From contig NZ_CP012641.2 of assembly GCF_001412595.2 (NCBI RefSeq), positions 123,728 to 187,727 of the forward strand: DNA of 64,000 nucleotides, in the 5' to 3' direction. This document shows, one piece after another, positions 47,868 through 57,082 of the stretch (positions are counted from its first letter, which is position 1; the number at the start of each line of letters is the position of its first letter). The position numbers and the translations under genes were made by a program. The notes under the pieces were generated by a model. That model saw only the letters and a list, made by a program, of their open reading frames with translations. It had not been told where the DNA came from and did not search any database. This stretch comes from Massilia sp. WG5. Its GTDB lineage: Bacteria; Pseudomonadota; Gammaproteobacteria; Burkholderiales; Burkholderiaceae_D.

Positions 47868-49875
47868 CATCGCAGCGACAAATGCAGGTGTTGGACAGGC
47901 GAGCGTGTCCACGCGAGTCAAGCTGACGATCCAGGCCGCCAAAAAGTGCTTGGTCTTCGGGACATTTCCAATGTTCGTCACGCCGATCGCATATTGGATA
48001 TCTGCCGCCTCGCCTCAGGAGTTCGATGTCGCGAAATTGTACGTTGAAGGAAAAGTGCTGGACGACACGGTTCCAAGGAAGTGGCGTATTCGCGATCTGG
48101 ACGGTACCCGTAAGATCGTCAGCGTCGACGCTGAAGTCGGCCCGCCCGTCCAGTACATCGCGGCGAAGGATTTACCTTCCTTGATGGGTGAGCGGTGGGA
48201 ACCTGCGCGGGACTTCCGACGAACCGTATGGATAGCGACCGGCGCCGGCATTTTGGGCTACTTCGCGGTCTGGCAGCTCTTCGTTTTCCGTGGGCGACAG
48301 CAGCAAGCGAATAGGCGCATCCGCGGTGCGAGAGACATCGTTACCGCTGCCGAGCTTAGTCAGCTCGTGCGCAAGATTGGTCCGTCAGGATACCGTCTGG
48401 CGCACGTGCTGCTGCCGCGCGATGCGCCAATGCGCGGGATTCTTGCGATCGGGGCGCAGGGTAGCGGCAAGTCGATGGCGATCCATGACCTCATGCAGCA
48501 GGTTTTCCGCAATAAGCGCAAAGCGGTGATCTATGACCAAAGTGGAGAATTTTTCAGGGCGTACTATCGGCCCGGAAAGGATATATTCTTCAACCCGGCG
48601 TTTGAAGGCTCGATCGCCTGGTCGATCTTCATGGAGATGAAGAATCGATACGACTCCAGTTCTCTTGCACAGGCATTTCTGCCGCCGAAATCGACGGCGG
48701 GAACGGTTGGCGCCAACAGCTTTTTCGAGGATGCCGCGCGCGCGCTCTTCTCGGTAATTCTCTTGCGCCTGACCGAACGAGGCGCGGTCAACACGAAGGA
48801 TATTGCGGAGGCTTTCCTGGAAATGCCCGAAGATGAGATGAACCTGCTCATCCAGAAATCGGTGGCGAGCTCCGCTATCGGAGGGGACTCCAAGGGCCAG
48901 CGACAAGGCGTGATCAGCTCGATATCCATCTACCTCGACGGCATTGCATCGGTCAATGAAGGCAAATGGTCAATGTCCGAGTTTCTCGATCGCGACGATG
49001 ATGTGCGCCTGTTCATTTTCGGCACGGACGACACAAAAGCGATGTTTGTTCCGCTGTACCGGCTGCTGCTCCAGGTCGCTTTCAACGCAATCGCGGCCCG
49101 GCAGGAAGTTGTGCATCACGACCGATATTGGTTCTTCTTGGACGAAGTTCACACCTTGGGCGACATCAAGGTCGACGAACAATTGGCGACCTTGCGCAAG
49201 TTCGGTGTATCGATCATCGCAGGCACCCAGGTCGACAGCCAGTTTGTCACGAGCCTGGGCAAGGACCGCGCCGAGTCTGCCATGAATGGATTCAATACGC
49301 TGCTGCAGCTGGCGATGAACGATGCCGAAGCGAAGGAACGCGCCGCGAAGCGATTTGGTAAAGCGGAGACTGAAACGATCTCGCAGAACCAGGCCGTTGC
49401 AGTCGTTGAGCAGCGCGATGGCGCGGGTCTGATAATCAACGAGCAGGAGAAGTGGGCGGTCATGCCGGCGACGTTCGGTCAGCTCTCTCCTTGTACCGGT
49501 TTTCTGAAATTGTCCGGTGACTTCCCCGTCGCCGCGGTCGACTACTCGGCATGGCTCCGCAGGAGGTTTTGGATCCTTCCTGCACGAATCGAATCGTTCG
49601 CGAAGCGGAACGAGAACCCGCCGCGCGACGCACGCTTCAAGATCTCGCGCCCGGTCCTACCAAGCGGCGAAAGCGCGTTCGATGGCGTGCGCCGTGAGGC
49701 CGAGCAAGCGCGAATCGAAGCGGAGCGCAAGAAGAAGGAAGAGCAGGAGCAGCAACAAAAGCAGCAAGCGAACGAACAGCAAGCCGCGGACGGCGTCATC
49801 GACGTATCGATGACCTCTGCCTCTACGGAGGTGGCGACGCCGAATCCGCACCGTGAAATCGACCTGGGGTTCTAA
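47857..49875 (+). CDS. traD: TraD/VirD4-type coupling ATPase
   Basis: The ATG at 47857, behind AAGGAG, gives 672 residues. There are two N-terminal membrane segments (about residues 28-46 and 130-147), a Walker A motif GAQGSGKS, VIYDQSGEFFRAYY, a Walker B-like WFFLDEVHTLGD and GTQVDSQF, as in type IV coupling proteins that pump the relaxosome DNA into the channel. The C-terminus has an E/Q/K-rich coiled segment and an acidic DVSM...IDLGF tail that may contact the relaxosome. Confidence 0.95.
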   Translation: MARNIAATNAGVGQASVSTRVKLTIQAAKKCLVFGTFPMFVTPIAYWISAASPQEFDVAKLYVEGKVLDDTVPRKWRIRDLDGTRKIVSVDAEVGPPVQYIAAKDLPSLMGERWEPARDFRRTVWIATGAGILGYFAVWQLFVFRGRQQQANRRIRGARDIVTAAELSQLVRKIGPSGYRLAHVLLPRDAPMRGILAIGAQGSGKSMAIHDLMQQVFRNKRKAVIYDQSGEFFRAYYRPGKDIFFNPAFEGSIAWSIFMEMKNRYDSSSLAQAFLPPKSTAGTVGANSFFEDAARALFSVILLRLTERGAVNTKDIAEAFLEMPEDEMNLLIQKSVASSAIGGDSKGQRQGVISSISIYLDGIASVNEGKWSMSEFLDRDDDVRLFIFGTDDTKAMFVPLYRLLLQVAFNAIAARQEVVHHDRYWFFLDEVHTLGDIKVDEQLATLRKFGVSIIAGTQVDSQFVTSLGKDRAESAMNGFNTLLQLAMNDAEAKERAAKRFGKAETETISQNQAVAVVEQRDGAGLIINEQEKWAVMPATFGQLSPCTGFLKLSGDFPVAAVDYSAWLRRRFWILPARIESFAKRNENPPRDARFKISRPVLPSGESAFDGVRREAEQARIEAERKKKEEQEQQQKQQANEQQAADGVIDVSMTSASTEVATPNPHREIDLGF

Positions 49876-49877
49876 TC

Positions 49878-50366
49878 ATGCTGGCGACCGAACCGACACT
49901 TATCCGACGTGCTATCAATACTTTGTTCATGGGCGCGTTACTGGCCGCTGCGGCCGCTTACGTGTTTCGCGCTGAAATCACTGATGCCGTCACGGACGGT
50001 CTCAACAAGAATAACGCAGCAGTAAAACGCGTGTGGGAGGATAGCGTCCGGGGCAGGATGAGCTTGCGGCCGCAGACGAACGATCCGGCATTCCTGCAGG
50101 TTTCCGAGCTGCGTGCCGGCGCGGCCACCCAGGTCGGTGTTCCCATTTCGTTCGATTTGACAAACCTGGGCGACGCGAACGATTTTCCTAACATTGCCGT
50201 CTTGACGGTGGATGCATCTCGCCGGCCCCTGCGCAAGATCCTGTTCTCACCCGCAGATTACAACCACGGAAAGCGCTTCGAAAGGGAGCGCGTCGAGCTT
50301 CTGGTCCGTCCTCGGCCGGATGAGCGCAGATTCACCGTTCAGGCGTTTTACGGGGAGCGCCCATGA
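49878..50366 (+). CDS. Single-pass membrane protein with DUF3426-like domain, between traD and traI
   Basis: The 162-residue protein has a membrane helix near residues 14-28 (TLFMGALLAAAAAYVF) and a C-terminal beta domain (VGVPISFDLTNLGDANDFPNIAVLTVDASRRPLRKILFSPADYNHGKRFERERVELLVRPRPDE). Phrases such as FDLTNLGDANDFPNI and LFSPADY match DUF3426 and the C-terminal domain of the 9173-9787 protein (FRLHNRPGNDNDYPGL). It lies two bases after traD and overlaps traI, so it is an integral part of this operon. Its role is unknown. Confidence 0.7.
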   Translation: MLATEPTLIRRAINTLFMGALLAAAAAYVFRAEITDAVTDGLNKNNAAVKRVWEDSVRGRMSLRPQTNDPAFLQVSELRAGAATQVGVPISFDLTNLGDANDFPNIAVLTVDASRRPLRKILFSPADYNHGKRFERERVELLVRPRPDERRFTVQAFYGERP

Positions 50367-53300
50367 TCGGACTCTACAAACTGGGCAGCAGTGACGACGC
50401 GGCACGCTATCACGATAATGCGCTCAAGTCGGATGGCCCGGCTCACGACCGCGCCGACAACTATTATGTTAACGAGCAAGCCAACTTGACCTGGCAGGGG
50501 AACGGCGCCGAGGTGCTCGGTCTTGCGGGTGAGACCGTGACCAAAGAGCAGTTCGTCAAATTCCTGGACGGTGAGATCACCAACCCGGCAACGGGAGAGG
50601 TGCAGGACCTGTCCGCGAATTCGCGAGGGGATGAGCGAAGGCTCGGCTACGACATGACGATTTCGGCGCCGAAGAGCGTTTCCATCGTCGGGCTGGTCGG
50701 GGGCGATGAACGGGTAGTACAGGCGCACGTCGACGCAAACCGGGTTGCGATGAAATGGCTCGAAGAGCACGGCGCCCAGGTACGGGTAAAGGATGAAAAT
50801 GGGCAGAACCAGTTCAAGCCGACGGGCAACCTGCTTTACGCCACGGTCCAGCATGAGACCAGCCGCGAGAACGATCCTCAGCTCCACAATCACAATGTCG
50901 TCGTGGCGGTCACATATGACCACGACGCACAAAAGTGGCGTTCGCTGACCAACGACGAGCTTTTCCAGATTCGCACCCAAGCGGACACAATTTACAAAGC
51001 AGAGCTCGGGCGCAACCTCCGGGAGGCGGGGTACGAGATTGCATACCGCGAAAACGGCATCGACTTCGATATCAAGGGCGTGGAGGGTCCGCATCTGGAG
51101 GCGTTCAGCCAGCGCACCCAGCAGATGCGGGAGGCGCTCGAGGCGCGCGGTATCGATCCCGACAGCGCCTCCCACCAGGCGCGCCAGTCCGCCGTACTAG
51201 CGACGCGCGCGCGCAAGGTCGACCTCGAGCGCGACTACTTGCGCGAAATCTGGGAGGAGAAAGCGCGTGAAGCCGGCCTCGATCTTGCCGCCATCGTTGA
51301 CAAGGCGAGGAAGGCCGGACCGCAGCTGGCCTCCGAGGAACAGCTGGCCCGGGATGGCGTCACCCGCGCCGTGAAGCACCTTTCTGAGCGTGAGCAGGCC
51401 TTTCCGGTGTCGAAGCTGGAGTCAGAGGCTGTCTTCTTCAGCCACGGTGCCGGCGTAAACGCGATCAAACAGGCGATCGCGGACCGCAAGGAGGACCGCT
51501 CACTGGTCGACCGCGCCGGCAAGGGCACGCCGCAGCTAACGACGTCCGCGGCAATCGCCAACGAGCTCACGCTGCAGGACACGATTCGGAAAGGGAAGGG
51601 CAAGGGTATTGCGCTCGTGCAGACCCGTGAAGAGTTCAACCAGTTGCTGGACCGCTTCGAGCAACGAAAGACGGCCGAGACCGGGGCGCCCTTCAAGCTG
51701 TCTCTGGAGCAGGTAAACGCCGCGCGCAATGTCCTAATGCATGAGGACAAGTTCCAGGGCATCCAGGGCGATGCCGGTACCGGCAAGACGGCTGCGCTGG
51801 AGTTTGTGCAGGAAGTGGCACGGGAGCGTGGCTGGGAGACGCGCGGGATAGCCACGTCGACCACTGGCGCCCGTGAACTTGAAAAGGCGACGGGAATCAG
51901 AAGCCAGACCGTAGCGGCTTTCCTCACGGAGCGCGACGAGCGGATCAAAATGCTGCAAGGCGAGCTACGTCAGCTCGAGGTGGAGTTCGCGCATTCGCCC
52001 GGCACTATTCCGCAGGTCAAGCGTGTTGCGAAGCGCGATTTGCACCTGGAGGGGAGTGGATTCGGTCCCGGCCGTTATGTTTTTGATTCGAAAAGCGGTG
52101 AGGTGCTTAAGGCCGAGACGGGCGCGTGGCATCCGCTGAACACGCTAGGGATCAAGCTGCAGGACGCTGGCCAGGCGCGGCGCGCCGGCGGCGAGGAGCA
52201 GCTGCAGCGGGCGGAAACGTTTGGTGATCGCTTTCGCGCACGCGCCACGCAGGCGGCCGGCAACGTGCAGGAAGCCTTCGGGCGCAGCCTGGCCAGCTAT
52301 GAAGTGGTCGGCCGCCCCGAAGCAAAGGTAGCGCGAGCCGAACACCGGGAGCAGAATGTCCAGGAGCGGGCGCGGCTACGCTCGTACCTGACGAAGACGG
52401 CTCAGATCGAAAATCTGCTGGCCACCGGTAATGCCGAGGGCAAGCCCTTCCTGCTGGTCATGGACGAATCGTCGATGACTGGCGCCAAGGACTCCGCTCG
52501 CTTATCCGAGATCGCGCGCGACATGGGCGCGAGGGTGGTCTTGCAGGGCGATACCAAGCAACACGGGTCCGTCTCAGCCGGCCGGGCGTTCCTGCAAACC
52601 CAGGAAGGCGGAATCAATCTTTCAAAGATCGAAGAAACGAGGCGGTTCGACAACGCGACCGCGCAGCAGAAGAAAGCGATTGCCGAGATGAAGCAAGGCC
52701 GCTTCGCGCCCGCCCTGCAAGCGCTCGACACGACGCTTACGAATGATCTGTACGCTACCACCGCGGAACGCTTCATCGAAAACCGCAAACAATTACTCAG
52801 CGAGGGCATCACGGACCCGAAGATCGGCGTGGTGGCCATTACCAACGAGGACCGCAAGGAAGCGAACAAGGCTATCCGCGCGGCGCTGCGCGAAGAAGGT
52901 GTCATCAGCGGCTCAGACCACAAGAAGCAGCACCTGGACGACCCTAAGCTCACTGGACAGCAATACCAGTTCGTCCCGTCGCTCGCCCAGGAAAAGGTCG
53001 ACCGGCTGACCGCCTTGAAGGACTACAAGAGCCTCGGGATTGCGCGCGAGGAGATGCTGACGGTAGTCGAGTACGATCTCAACCGCAACCGCCTGGTCCT
53101 GCAGCGCGAGAACGGCAAGCTGGTGGAAATCGATCCGTCGAAGCACACCAGGTTTAGCTTTGGCAGGATGGAAGAACGTGTGTACGCGGTGGGGGACACG
53201 ATCGAGGCGCGAGCGAATATCGGCCGCCTGAAGGATCCGGACCGCATCGCCAACGGCACCCGGGGCGTGATTGAGCAGATCGACGGGAACGGCGCGCGGG

Positions 53301-53683
53301 TGCGCTGGCAGGATGGCCGCGAGTCTTCGATGACCGACCGCCAGCTGCGCTACGTCGACCATGCGTATGCGCATACCTCGCACAAGGAGCAAGGGGTCAC
53401 CAACCACCGCGAAATCTTCCTCGTCAGCCCAAAGGGTGCTTTCTGGCTAAACCGGGAGGCCAGCTACGTGGCCGCCTCGAGGGCCAAGCAAAACACGGAG
53501 ATTGTCACGACCGAAGAGGGGCGGGAAGAAATGCTCAAGAATGCCGGCAAGGAGCCGGAGAAGACAACCGCGATCGACATCGGCCGCAACGTATCGCTCG
53601 ATCGCGTGCAGGTACGCGAGCAGACCCAGGGGCCGGTGCGCGAGCGACAGCAAGAACGTTCGGGCCCAGAGCTGAGCCTGTAA
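50363..53683 (+). CDS. traI: TraI/TrwC-type MobF relaxase-helicase
   Basis: The 1106-residue protein has an N-terminal TrwC relaxase domain: candidate catalytic tyrosines Y16 and Y34/Y35, GYDMTISAPKS (Asp97), and the metal-binding histidine triad H164, H175 and H177 (HETSRENDPQLHNHN). A RecD-like helicase domain follows, with Walker A GDAGTGKT at 469-476, MDESSMTGAKD, and C-terminal motifs AHTSHKEQGVT and YVAASRAK. It nicks oriT, stays attached to the 5' end and unwinds the DNA. It is shorter than F TraI (about 1750) and close to TrwC-class length. A terminator follows. Confidence 0.96.
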   Translation: MIGLYKLGSSDDAARYHDNALKSDGPAHDRADNYYVNEQANLTWQGNGAEVLGLAGETVTKEQFVKFLDGEITNPATGEVQDLSANSRGDERRLGYDMTISAPKSVSIVGLVGGDERVVQAHVDANRVAMKWLEEHGAQVRVKDENGQNQFKPTGNLLYATVQHETSRENDPQLHNHNVVVAVTYDHDAQKWRSLTNDELFQIRTQADTIYKAELGRNLREAGYEIAYRENGIDFDIKGVEGPHLEAFSQRTQQMREALEARGIDPDSASHQARQSAVLATRARKVDLERDYLREIWEEKAREAGLDLAAIVDKARKAGPQLASEEQLARDGVTRAVKHLSEREQAFPVSKLESEAVFFSHGAGVNAIKQAIADRKEDRSLVDRAGKGTPQLTTSAAIANELTLQDTIRKGKGKGIALVQTREEFNQLLDRFEQRKTAETGAPFKLSLEQVNAARNVLMHEDKFQGIQGDAGTGKTAALEFVQEVARERGWETRGIATSTTGARELEKATGIRSQTVAAFLTERDERIKMLQGELRQLEVEFAHSPGTIPQVKRVAKRDLHLEGSGFGPGRYVFDSKSGEVLKAETGAWHPLNTLGIKLQDAGQARRAGGEEQLQRAETFGDRFRARATQAAGNVQEAFGRSLASYEVVGRPEAKVARAEHREQNVQERARLRSYLTKTAQIENLLATGNAEGKPFLLVMDESSMTGAKDSARLSEIARDMGARVVLQGDTKQHGSVSAGRAFLQTQEGGINLSKIEETRRFDNATAQQKKAIAEMKQGRFAPALQALDTTLTNDLYATTAERFIENRKQLLSEGITDPKIGVVAITNEDRKEANKAIRAALREEGVISGSDHKKQHLDDPKLTGQQYQFVPSLAQEKVDRLTALKDYKSLGIAREEMLTVVEYDLNRNRLVLQRENGKLVEIDPSKHTRFSFGRMEERVYAVGDTIEARANIGRLKDPDRIANGTRGVIEQIDGNGARVRWQDGRESSMTDRQLRYVDHAYAHTSHKEQGVTNHREIFLVSPKGAFWLNREASYVAASRAKQNTEIVTTEEGREEMLKNAGKEPEKTTAIDIGRNVSLDRVQVREQTQGPVRERQQERSGPELSL

Positions 53684-53689
53684 CGGATC

Positions 53690-53716
53690 GGATCCCGGCG
53701 CGTCGGGATCCTGTTT
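53690..53716 (+). terminator. Terminator-like hairpin after traI
   Basis: GGATCCCG and CGGGATCC pair around GCGCGT and are followed by TGTTT. The 53717-53936 spacer to the convergent operon shows no gene. Confidence 0.75.
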
Positions 53717-53936
53717 CAATGCGGTGCAGGCGACGAAGATTTGCAACTAACAGACATTAGCCACATTTCACCCAAACAACAGTCACCAAGCGACGAGGCG
53801 GGCGCCGCGGCCTGCAGCGGATACGAGCCGCTTGGCACATCAGCCACGCAGGCCATACCGTAAGCGGCATTAGTACGTCCAGCCATTTATGTGACGGATC
53901 ACGGATATGAAACGTACTGGCATTGTAAAGTCGACC

Positions 53937-54803
53937 TTAGGCGAGGGCGCCCCCGACGGTCGCGCCGGCACGTGAAGCCTGCAGCGCAGAGTCGCGAGCG
54001 TGATTGACGGCCTCGCGAAAGGTTGCCGCTTGCTTCGACGGGGCGATTCCGACGACGACCTGCAGGTGAGGCAACGGGATATGCATATCGCCGAATACAA
54101 CCACGCGAGACGCCCTCGAAATCAGGCGGTTGGCGACGATCGACGCGGCCAACATGTCGCCATCGAGTCCAATAACGCATTCTCCGGTCGGGAGCGTTAC
54201 GCACAGGTCAAGCGGACGGATCGATTGGCGAACGGCACTTTCCAGACCTTCCATCGCATGACGAACGGCGACATGCCCGTGGCAAAGCTGCATCGCCTCA
54301 CGGTTGATCAACCTGACGAGCACGACGCATTCAACGTGCGCAGGGACGTCGTCATCAAGGGAAGGACAGCCTGCGCCGGCAAGCTCCAGGCCAACCTCCC
54401 GCCCCGGATGAGATCCGAGCAGTACCTTGGCCAGGACATGCGAGAAATGTGCGGACAGCTCGACCAGTTGATCGAGGCGGTTACGGTCTATGAGGAGTAG
54501 CACCGCGTCGGTGTCGGCGCTTACGCTGGCGGCGCTGGCCATACCCAGCAATACCTCGGAGACACCGACGAGCGCGCCCCGTTCGAAGGACGCCGTGATT
54601 TCGCCGTTGCTTACCACCAGGGTGCCTTGGATCGGAATGATCAGGAGTGGCTCCCCGGATCGCGACGGTTCTAGCGTTTCGCCGGCGCTGAGGGAGACGA
54701 CAGGCGCCTCGCTTAGCGCCTGCGCTGACGGGTCGATATCGTCAAATAGACCAAGGTCGCCAACGGAATAAGGGGACCACTGCAGAAGGCTGGCGTGCCT
54801 CAT
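53937..54803 (-). CDS. CNB-like sensor fused to a degenerate GGDEF-like domain
   Basis: The 288-residue protein has an N-terminal part resembling a cyclic-nucleotide-binding/Crp-type beta barrel (SLSAGETLEPSRSGEPLLIIPIQGTLVVSNGEITASFERGALVGVSEVLLGM). Its C-terminal half has the layout of a GGDEF domain (VVLVRLINREAMQLCHGHVAVRHAMEGLESAVRQSIRPLDLCVTLPTGECVI; VVVGIAPSKQAATFREAVNHARDSALQASRAG), with the GGDEF signature replaced by PTGEC. It would therefore bind rather than make c-di-GMP, if it binds nucleotide at all. It is the last gene of the second tra operon, abutting the DUF1173 gene. Confidence 0.6.
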   Translation of the reverse strand: MRHASLLQWSPYSVGDLGLFDDIDPSAQALSEAPVVSLSAGETLEPSRSGEPLLIIPIQGTLVVSNGEITASFERGALVGVSEVLLGMASAASVSADTDAVLLLIDRNRLDQLVELSAHFSHVLAKVLLGSHPGREVGLELAGAGCPSLDDDVPAHVECVVLVRLINREAMQLCHGHVAVRHAMEGLESAVRQSIRPLDLCVTLPTGECVIGLDGDMLAASIVANRLISRASRVVVFGDMHIPLPHLQVVVGIAPSKQAATFREAVNHARDSALQASRAGATVGGALA

Positions 54804-56057
54804 TCAAGCCTCGCTTTCCATTGCGGGAAGCGGGGTCTGCTTCCGATACGGTTTTGGCGGCGCCGCCGGCGGGAAGGCGGGCATCTCGCCGGAATCGAGT
54901 TCCCACTTCACCGACGGCAGCTTGCTGCCCTCGATCAGCTTGTCCATCTCCTCGCGGTAGGTGTCACTGGCGCCAGGCGGCACGATATACACGGCGGTCG
55001 GCTGGGGTTCAGTGTCCGATAGGACGGCCGCGGCTAGTGGACTGGTCGACGCCAGGTTGTATCGAAGGCCCTTCACGTAACGCCGCTTCTTATCGCCCAG
55101 CATGCCAAGCAACATCAGTTCGAACTGGTTTTCGAACGGTACCCAGCCTGGCGACACGACCATCAGGGCGATCTCCTCGAACGACGGCACGCCTGTATGG
55201 CCGACTCCGACGGTGGCAATCGCCATGAGGTGAACGCCATTATCGCCGTTCGAGCTCCACAGCTCGATCTCGGTCGCAAAGCGCTTCTGCAGGCGCTTAT
55301 GGATATCCTCGTTCATCATGAAGTCGCAATCCGGCACATGCTTGAAGCGGATCTTGAATCCATATCGTGCGGTACCGATTTCGGCAACCTCGCCGATCAC
55401 GATCATCAGCTGCCGTGTTTCCTTTAGAGGCGCTGCCGCCTTCGCCATGCGGGCCATGCGCCGCTGCGCGATCTCGGCCTTCTTGTCCTTGTCGAACGGT
55501 TCGGGAATGTAAAGCCGGTCGACCAACGCGCTGCCCTTTGTCATCTTGTTTTCGGCCGCCAGCAGCAGATACTTGCGGATGACGGGCCAATGCCGCTTGC
55601 CTTCCATCGCCGGCGACCAGCGATTGAAGCCGGCCTGCTCCCAAAGGTAATGCAATGTGCCCCGCAACGTCAGCTTGTTGCCATCCGTCTTGACGCTGTC
55701 CTTTTCGGACGCGCCGGGGGAGGGCGCGGCTTTTCCCGTTACCTTGGTCAGGGAGAAGCCCAGCTTCAGCGTGGTCAAGCCCTCGTCCGCGTTTTCGTCG
55801 ATCGCATTACCCATCAGCTGGCCAAGCCCCGACAACTCGGCCGGCGGCTCGTAGGAATCGCAATGTGGCGCGTGGTCAGGGCCTGTGTTCGGCATGCGTT
55901 TGACGGCGAATTTACCCGTGACCCTAGCGATATACATCTCGACACCGCCAGGCCGGCAGCCGCAGAAGGGACGAACCTTGGTCCCGTAGACCGATGCCAG
56001 TGCAGCGGTAAGGGCCGGATCGGACATTTCGAACAGCTGGTCGTGGATGCGCAGCAT
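54804..56057 (-). CDS. DUF1173-family protein
   Basis: The 417-residue protein matches DUF1173 proteins found on conjugative plasmids and integrative elements: CGCRPGGVEMYIARV near residue 33, HAPHCDSYEPP, TLHYLWEQAGFNRWSPAMEGKRHW, and the basic middle. The cysteine/histidine pattern in the N-terminal 70 residues may bind zinc. Molecular function is not known. The start is behind GAGGAG, and the preceding 37-residue gene ends just upstream. Confidence 0.88.
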   Translation of the reverse strand: MLRIHDQLFEMSDPALTAALASVYGTKVRPFCGCRPGGVEMYIARVTGKFAVKRMPNTGPDHAPHCDSYEPPAELSGLGQLMGNAIDENADEGLTTLKLGFSLTKVTGKAAPSPGASEKDSVKTDGNKLTLRGTLHYLWEQAGFNRWSPAMEGKRHWPVIRKYLLLAAENKMTKGSALVDRLYIPEPFDKDKKAEIAQRRMARMAKAAAPLKETRQLMIVIGEVAEIGTARYGFKIRFKHVPDCDFMMNEDIHKRLQKRFATEIELWSSNGDNGVHLMAIATVGVGHTGVPSFEEIALMVVSPGWVPFENQFELMLLGMLGDKKRRYVKGLRYNLASTSPLAAAVLSDTEPQPTAVYIVPPGASDTYREEMDKLIEGSKLPSVKWELDSGEMPAFPPAAPPKPYRKQTPLPAMESEA

Positions 56058-56066
56058 GTCTGCTCC

Positions 56067-56180
56067 TCAGTTGATGATTGCGATGCCGATGAAGATGAAG
56101 AGGATGATGAAGGCCGCCCAGTTAAGGGCACGCGCGCCGCGTTGCGTCAGGCGCTGAAATTTTCGGGAATCGTCGTCCAT
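56067..56180 (-). CDS. 37-residue single-pass membrane protein
   Basis: The short frame from the ATG at 56180 encodes MDDDSRKFQRLTQRGARALN followed by a membrane helix (WAAFIILFIFIGIAIIN) and a TGA overlapping the DUF1173 ribosome-binding site (TGAGGAG). The charged head, single clean helix and tight packing in the operon argue that it is real. Function unknown. Confidence 0.65.
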   Translation of the reverse strand: MDDDSRKFQRLTQRGARALNWAAFIILFIFIGIAIIN

Positions 56181-56190
56181 GGTTATTCTC

Positions 56191-56208
56191 ACTTTCGCGC
56201 GCGAAAGT
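56191..56208. repeat. 18-bp palindrome, copy 8, inside the second tra operon
   Basis: Perfect ACTTTCGCGCGCGAAAGT at the junction between the 56208 and 56180 genes, overlapping the stop of the former. This is the only copy in the transfer region. Confidence 0.8.
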
Positions 56209-57080
56209 TACTGTTGGGCGCAGGCCGTCGCAGCCTGACATTCGGCCCAGATCGCCAGTCGCTGCTGGTAACTCTTGGCGCGCGTGGTTTCCACTTCCTC
56301 GACCGTGGTCCCGACGCCGCCGGCCGCCGCGATGGCTTGTGCCAGGGCGCCCTGTTCGCTGGCCAGCGTTTTCGGATTGCGATAGGCGATCACGATCTCG
56401 CCGACGTGCCCCGCGTTGTCCGTCACGCGCCGAATCTCGATTTCTGAATACCCGGCGTAGTCGAACTCGGGCAGGGGTAGCGGAAGCAAGGCGCTACTTG
56501 CCCCGCCCGTCAGTTTTCCGATGTCCGAATACAGCGTGCTGTACTGGGAGAGGTTAACCGCGTCGACGCCGAACTTGTCCACGCCGAATTTCGCGACCGC
56601 AGCTGTTGCAAGCACGTTCACGGCCTTTTTGGCGGTGACGCGCGACGCGAGGGTGGCCGGATCGCCGTCCTTGATTACGGACGCGCGAAAGTACTGGTTT
56701 TGCGCTCGGACGAAGTCGGGCATTTGGCCCGGTTCAAGCTTAATCGGGCCGCTGACGAAATAGACGTGGGAACCCTTGTTGCCAAAGCCGCTGCCGGCCA
56801 TGATCTTGAATACCTCGTCCGACAGCGGCGTCGAACGCTTCTCGCGGAACAGTCCTCCCGAGCTCGGAACGACCTTCGTGCCGGCGGCATCGATGTATTG
56901 GAAGCCGAGATTCTTGGATCGCAGACCGTCCAGGGAATATTCCGCAGTGGTCTTGTTGGGGTCCCAGTTGTCGATCGGCCGGACCACGATGACATGGGTG
57001 TCGCCGACATCGAAATGGGCAGGAGCGGCGAGGGCGGCGACCGGTAGGACACCGGTGACCAGGAAAGCGAGAGCGCGCAT
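56208..57080 (-). CDS. Exported protein of unknown function in the traN operon (290 residues)
   Basis: The ATG at 57080 overlaps the upstream stop. It has a signal peptide (MRALAFLVTGVLPVAALAAP) and a mature domain opening AHFDVGDTHVIVVRPIDNWDPNKTT, with a C-terminal pair of cysteines (AECQAATACAQQ). No known family is recognised. It is periplasmic or outer-membrane associated and presumably supports mating-pair formation with TraN. Confidence 0.7.
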   Translation of the reverse strand: MRALAFLVTGVLPVAALAAPAHFDVGDTHVIVVRPIDNWDPNKTTAEYSLDGLRSKNLGFQYIDAAGTKVVPSSGGLFREKRSTPLSDEVFKIMAGSGFGNKGSHVYFVSGPIKLEPGQMPDFVRAQNQYFRASVIKDGDPATLASRVTAKKAVNVLATAAVAKFGVDKFGVDAVNLSQYSTLYSDIGKLTGGASSALLPLPLPEFDYAGYSEIEIRRVTDNAGHVGEIVIAYRNPKTLASEQGALAQAIAAAGGVGTTVEEVETTRAKSYQQRLAIWAECQAATACAQQ

Positions 57081-57082
57081 AG

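Noticed and set aside
56681..56695. Half of the 18-bp palindrome (GCGCGAAAGT)
   Set aside because: Only one arm is present and it lies inside a coding region, so it is probably incidental.
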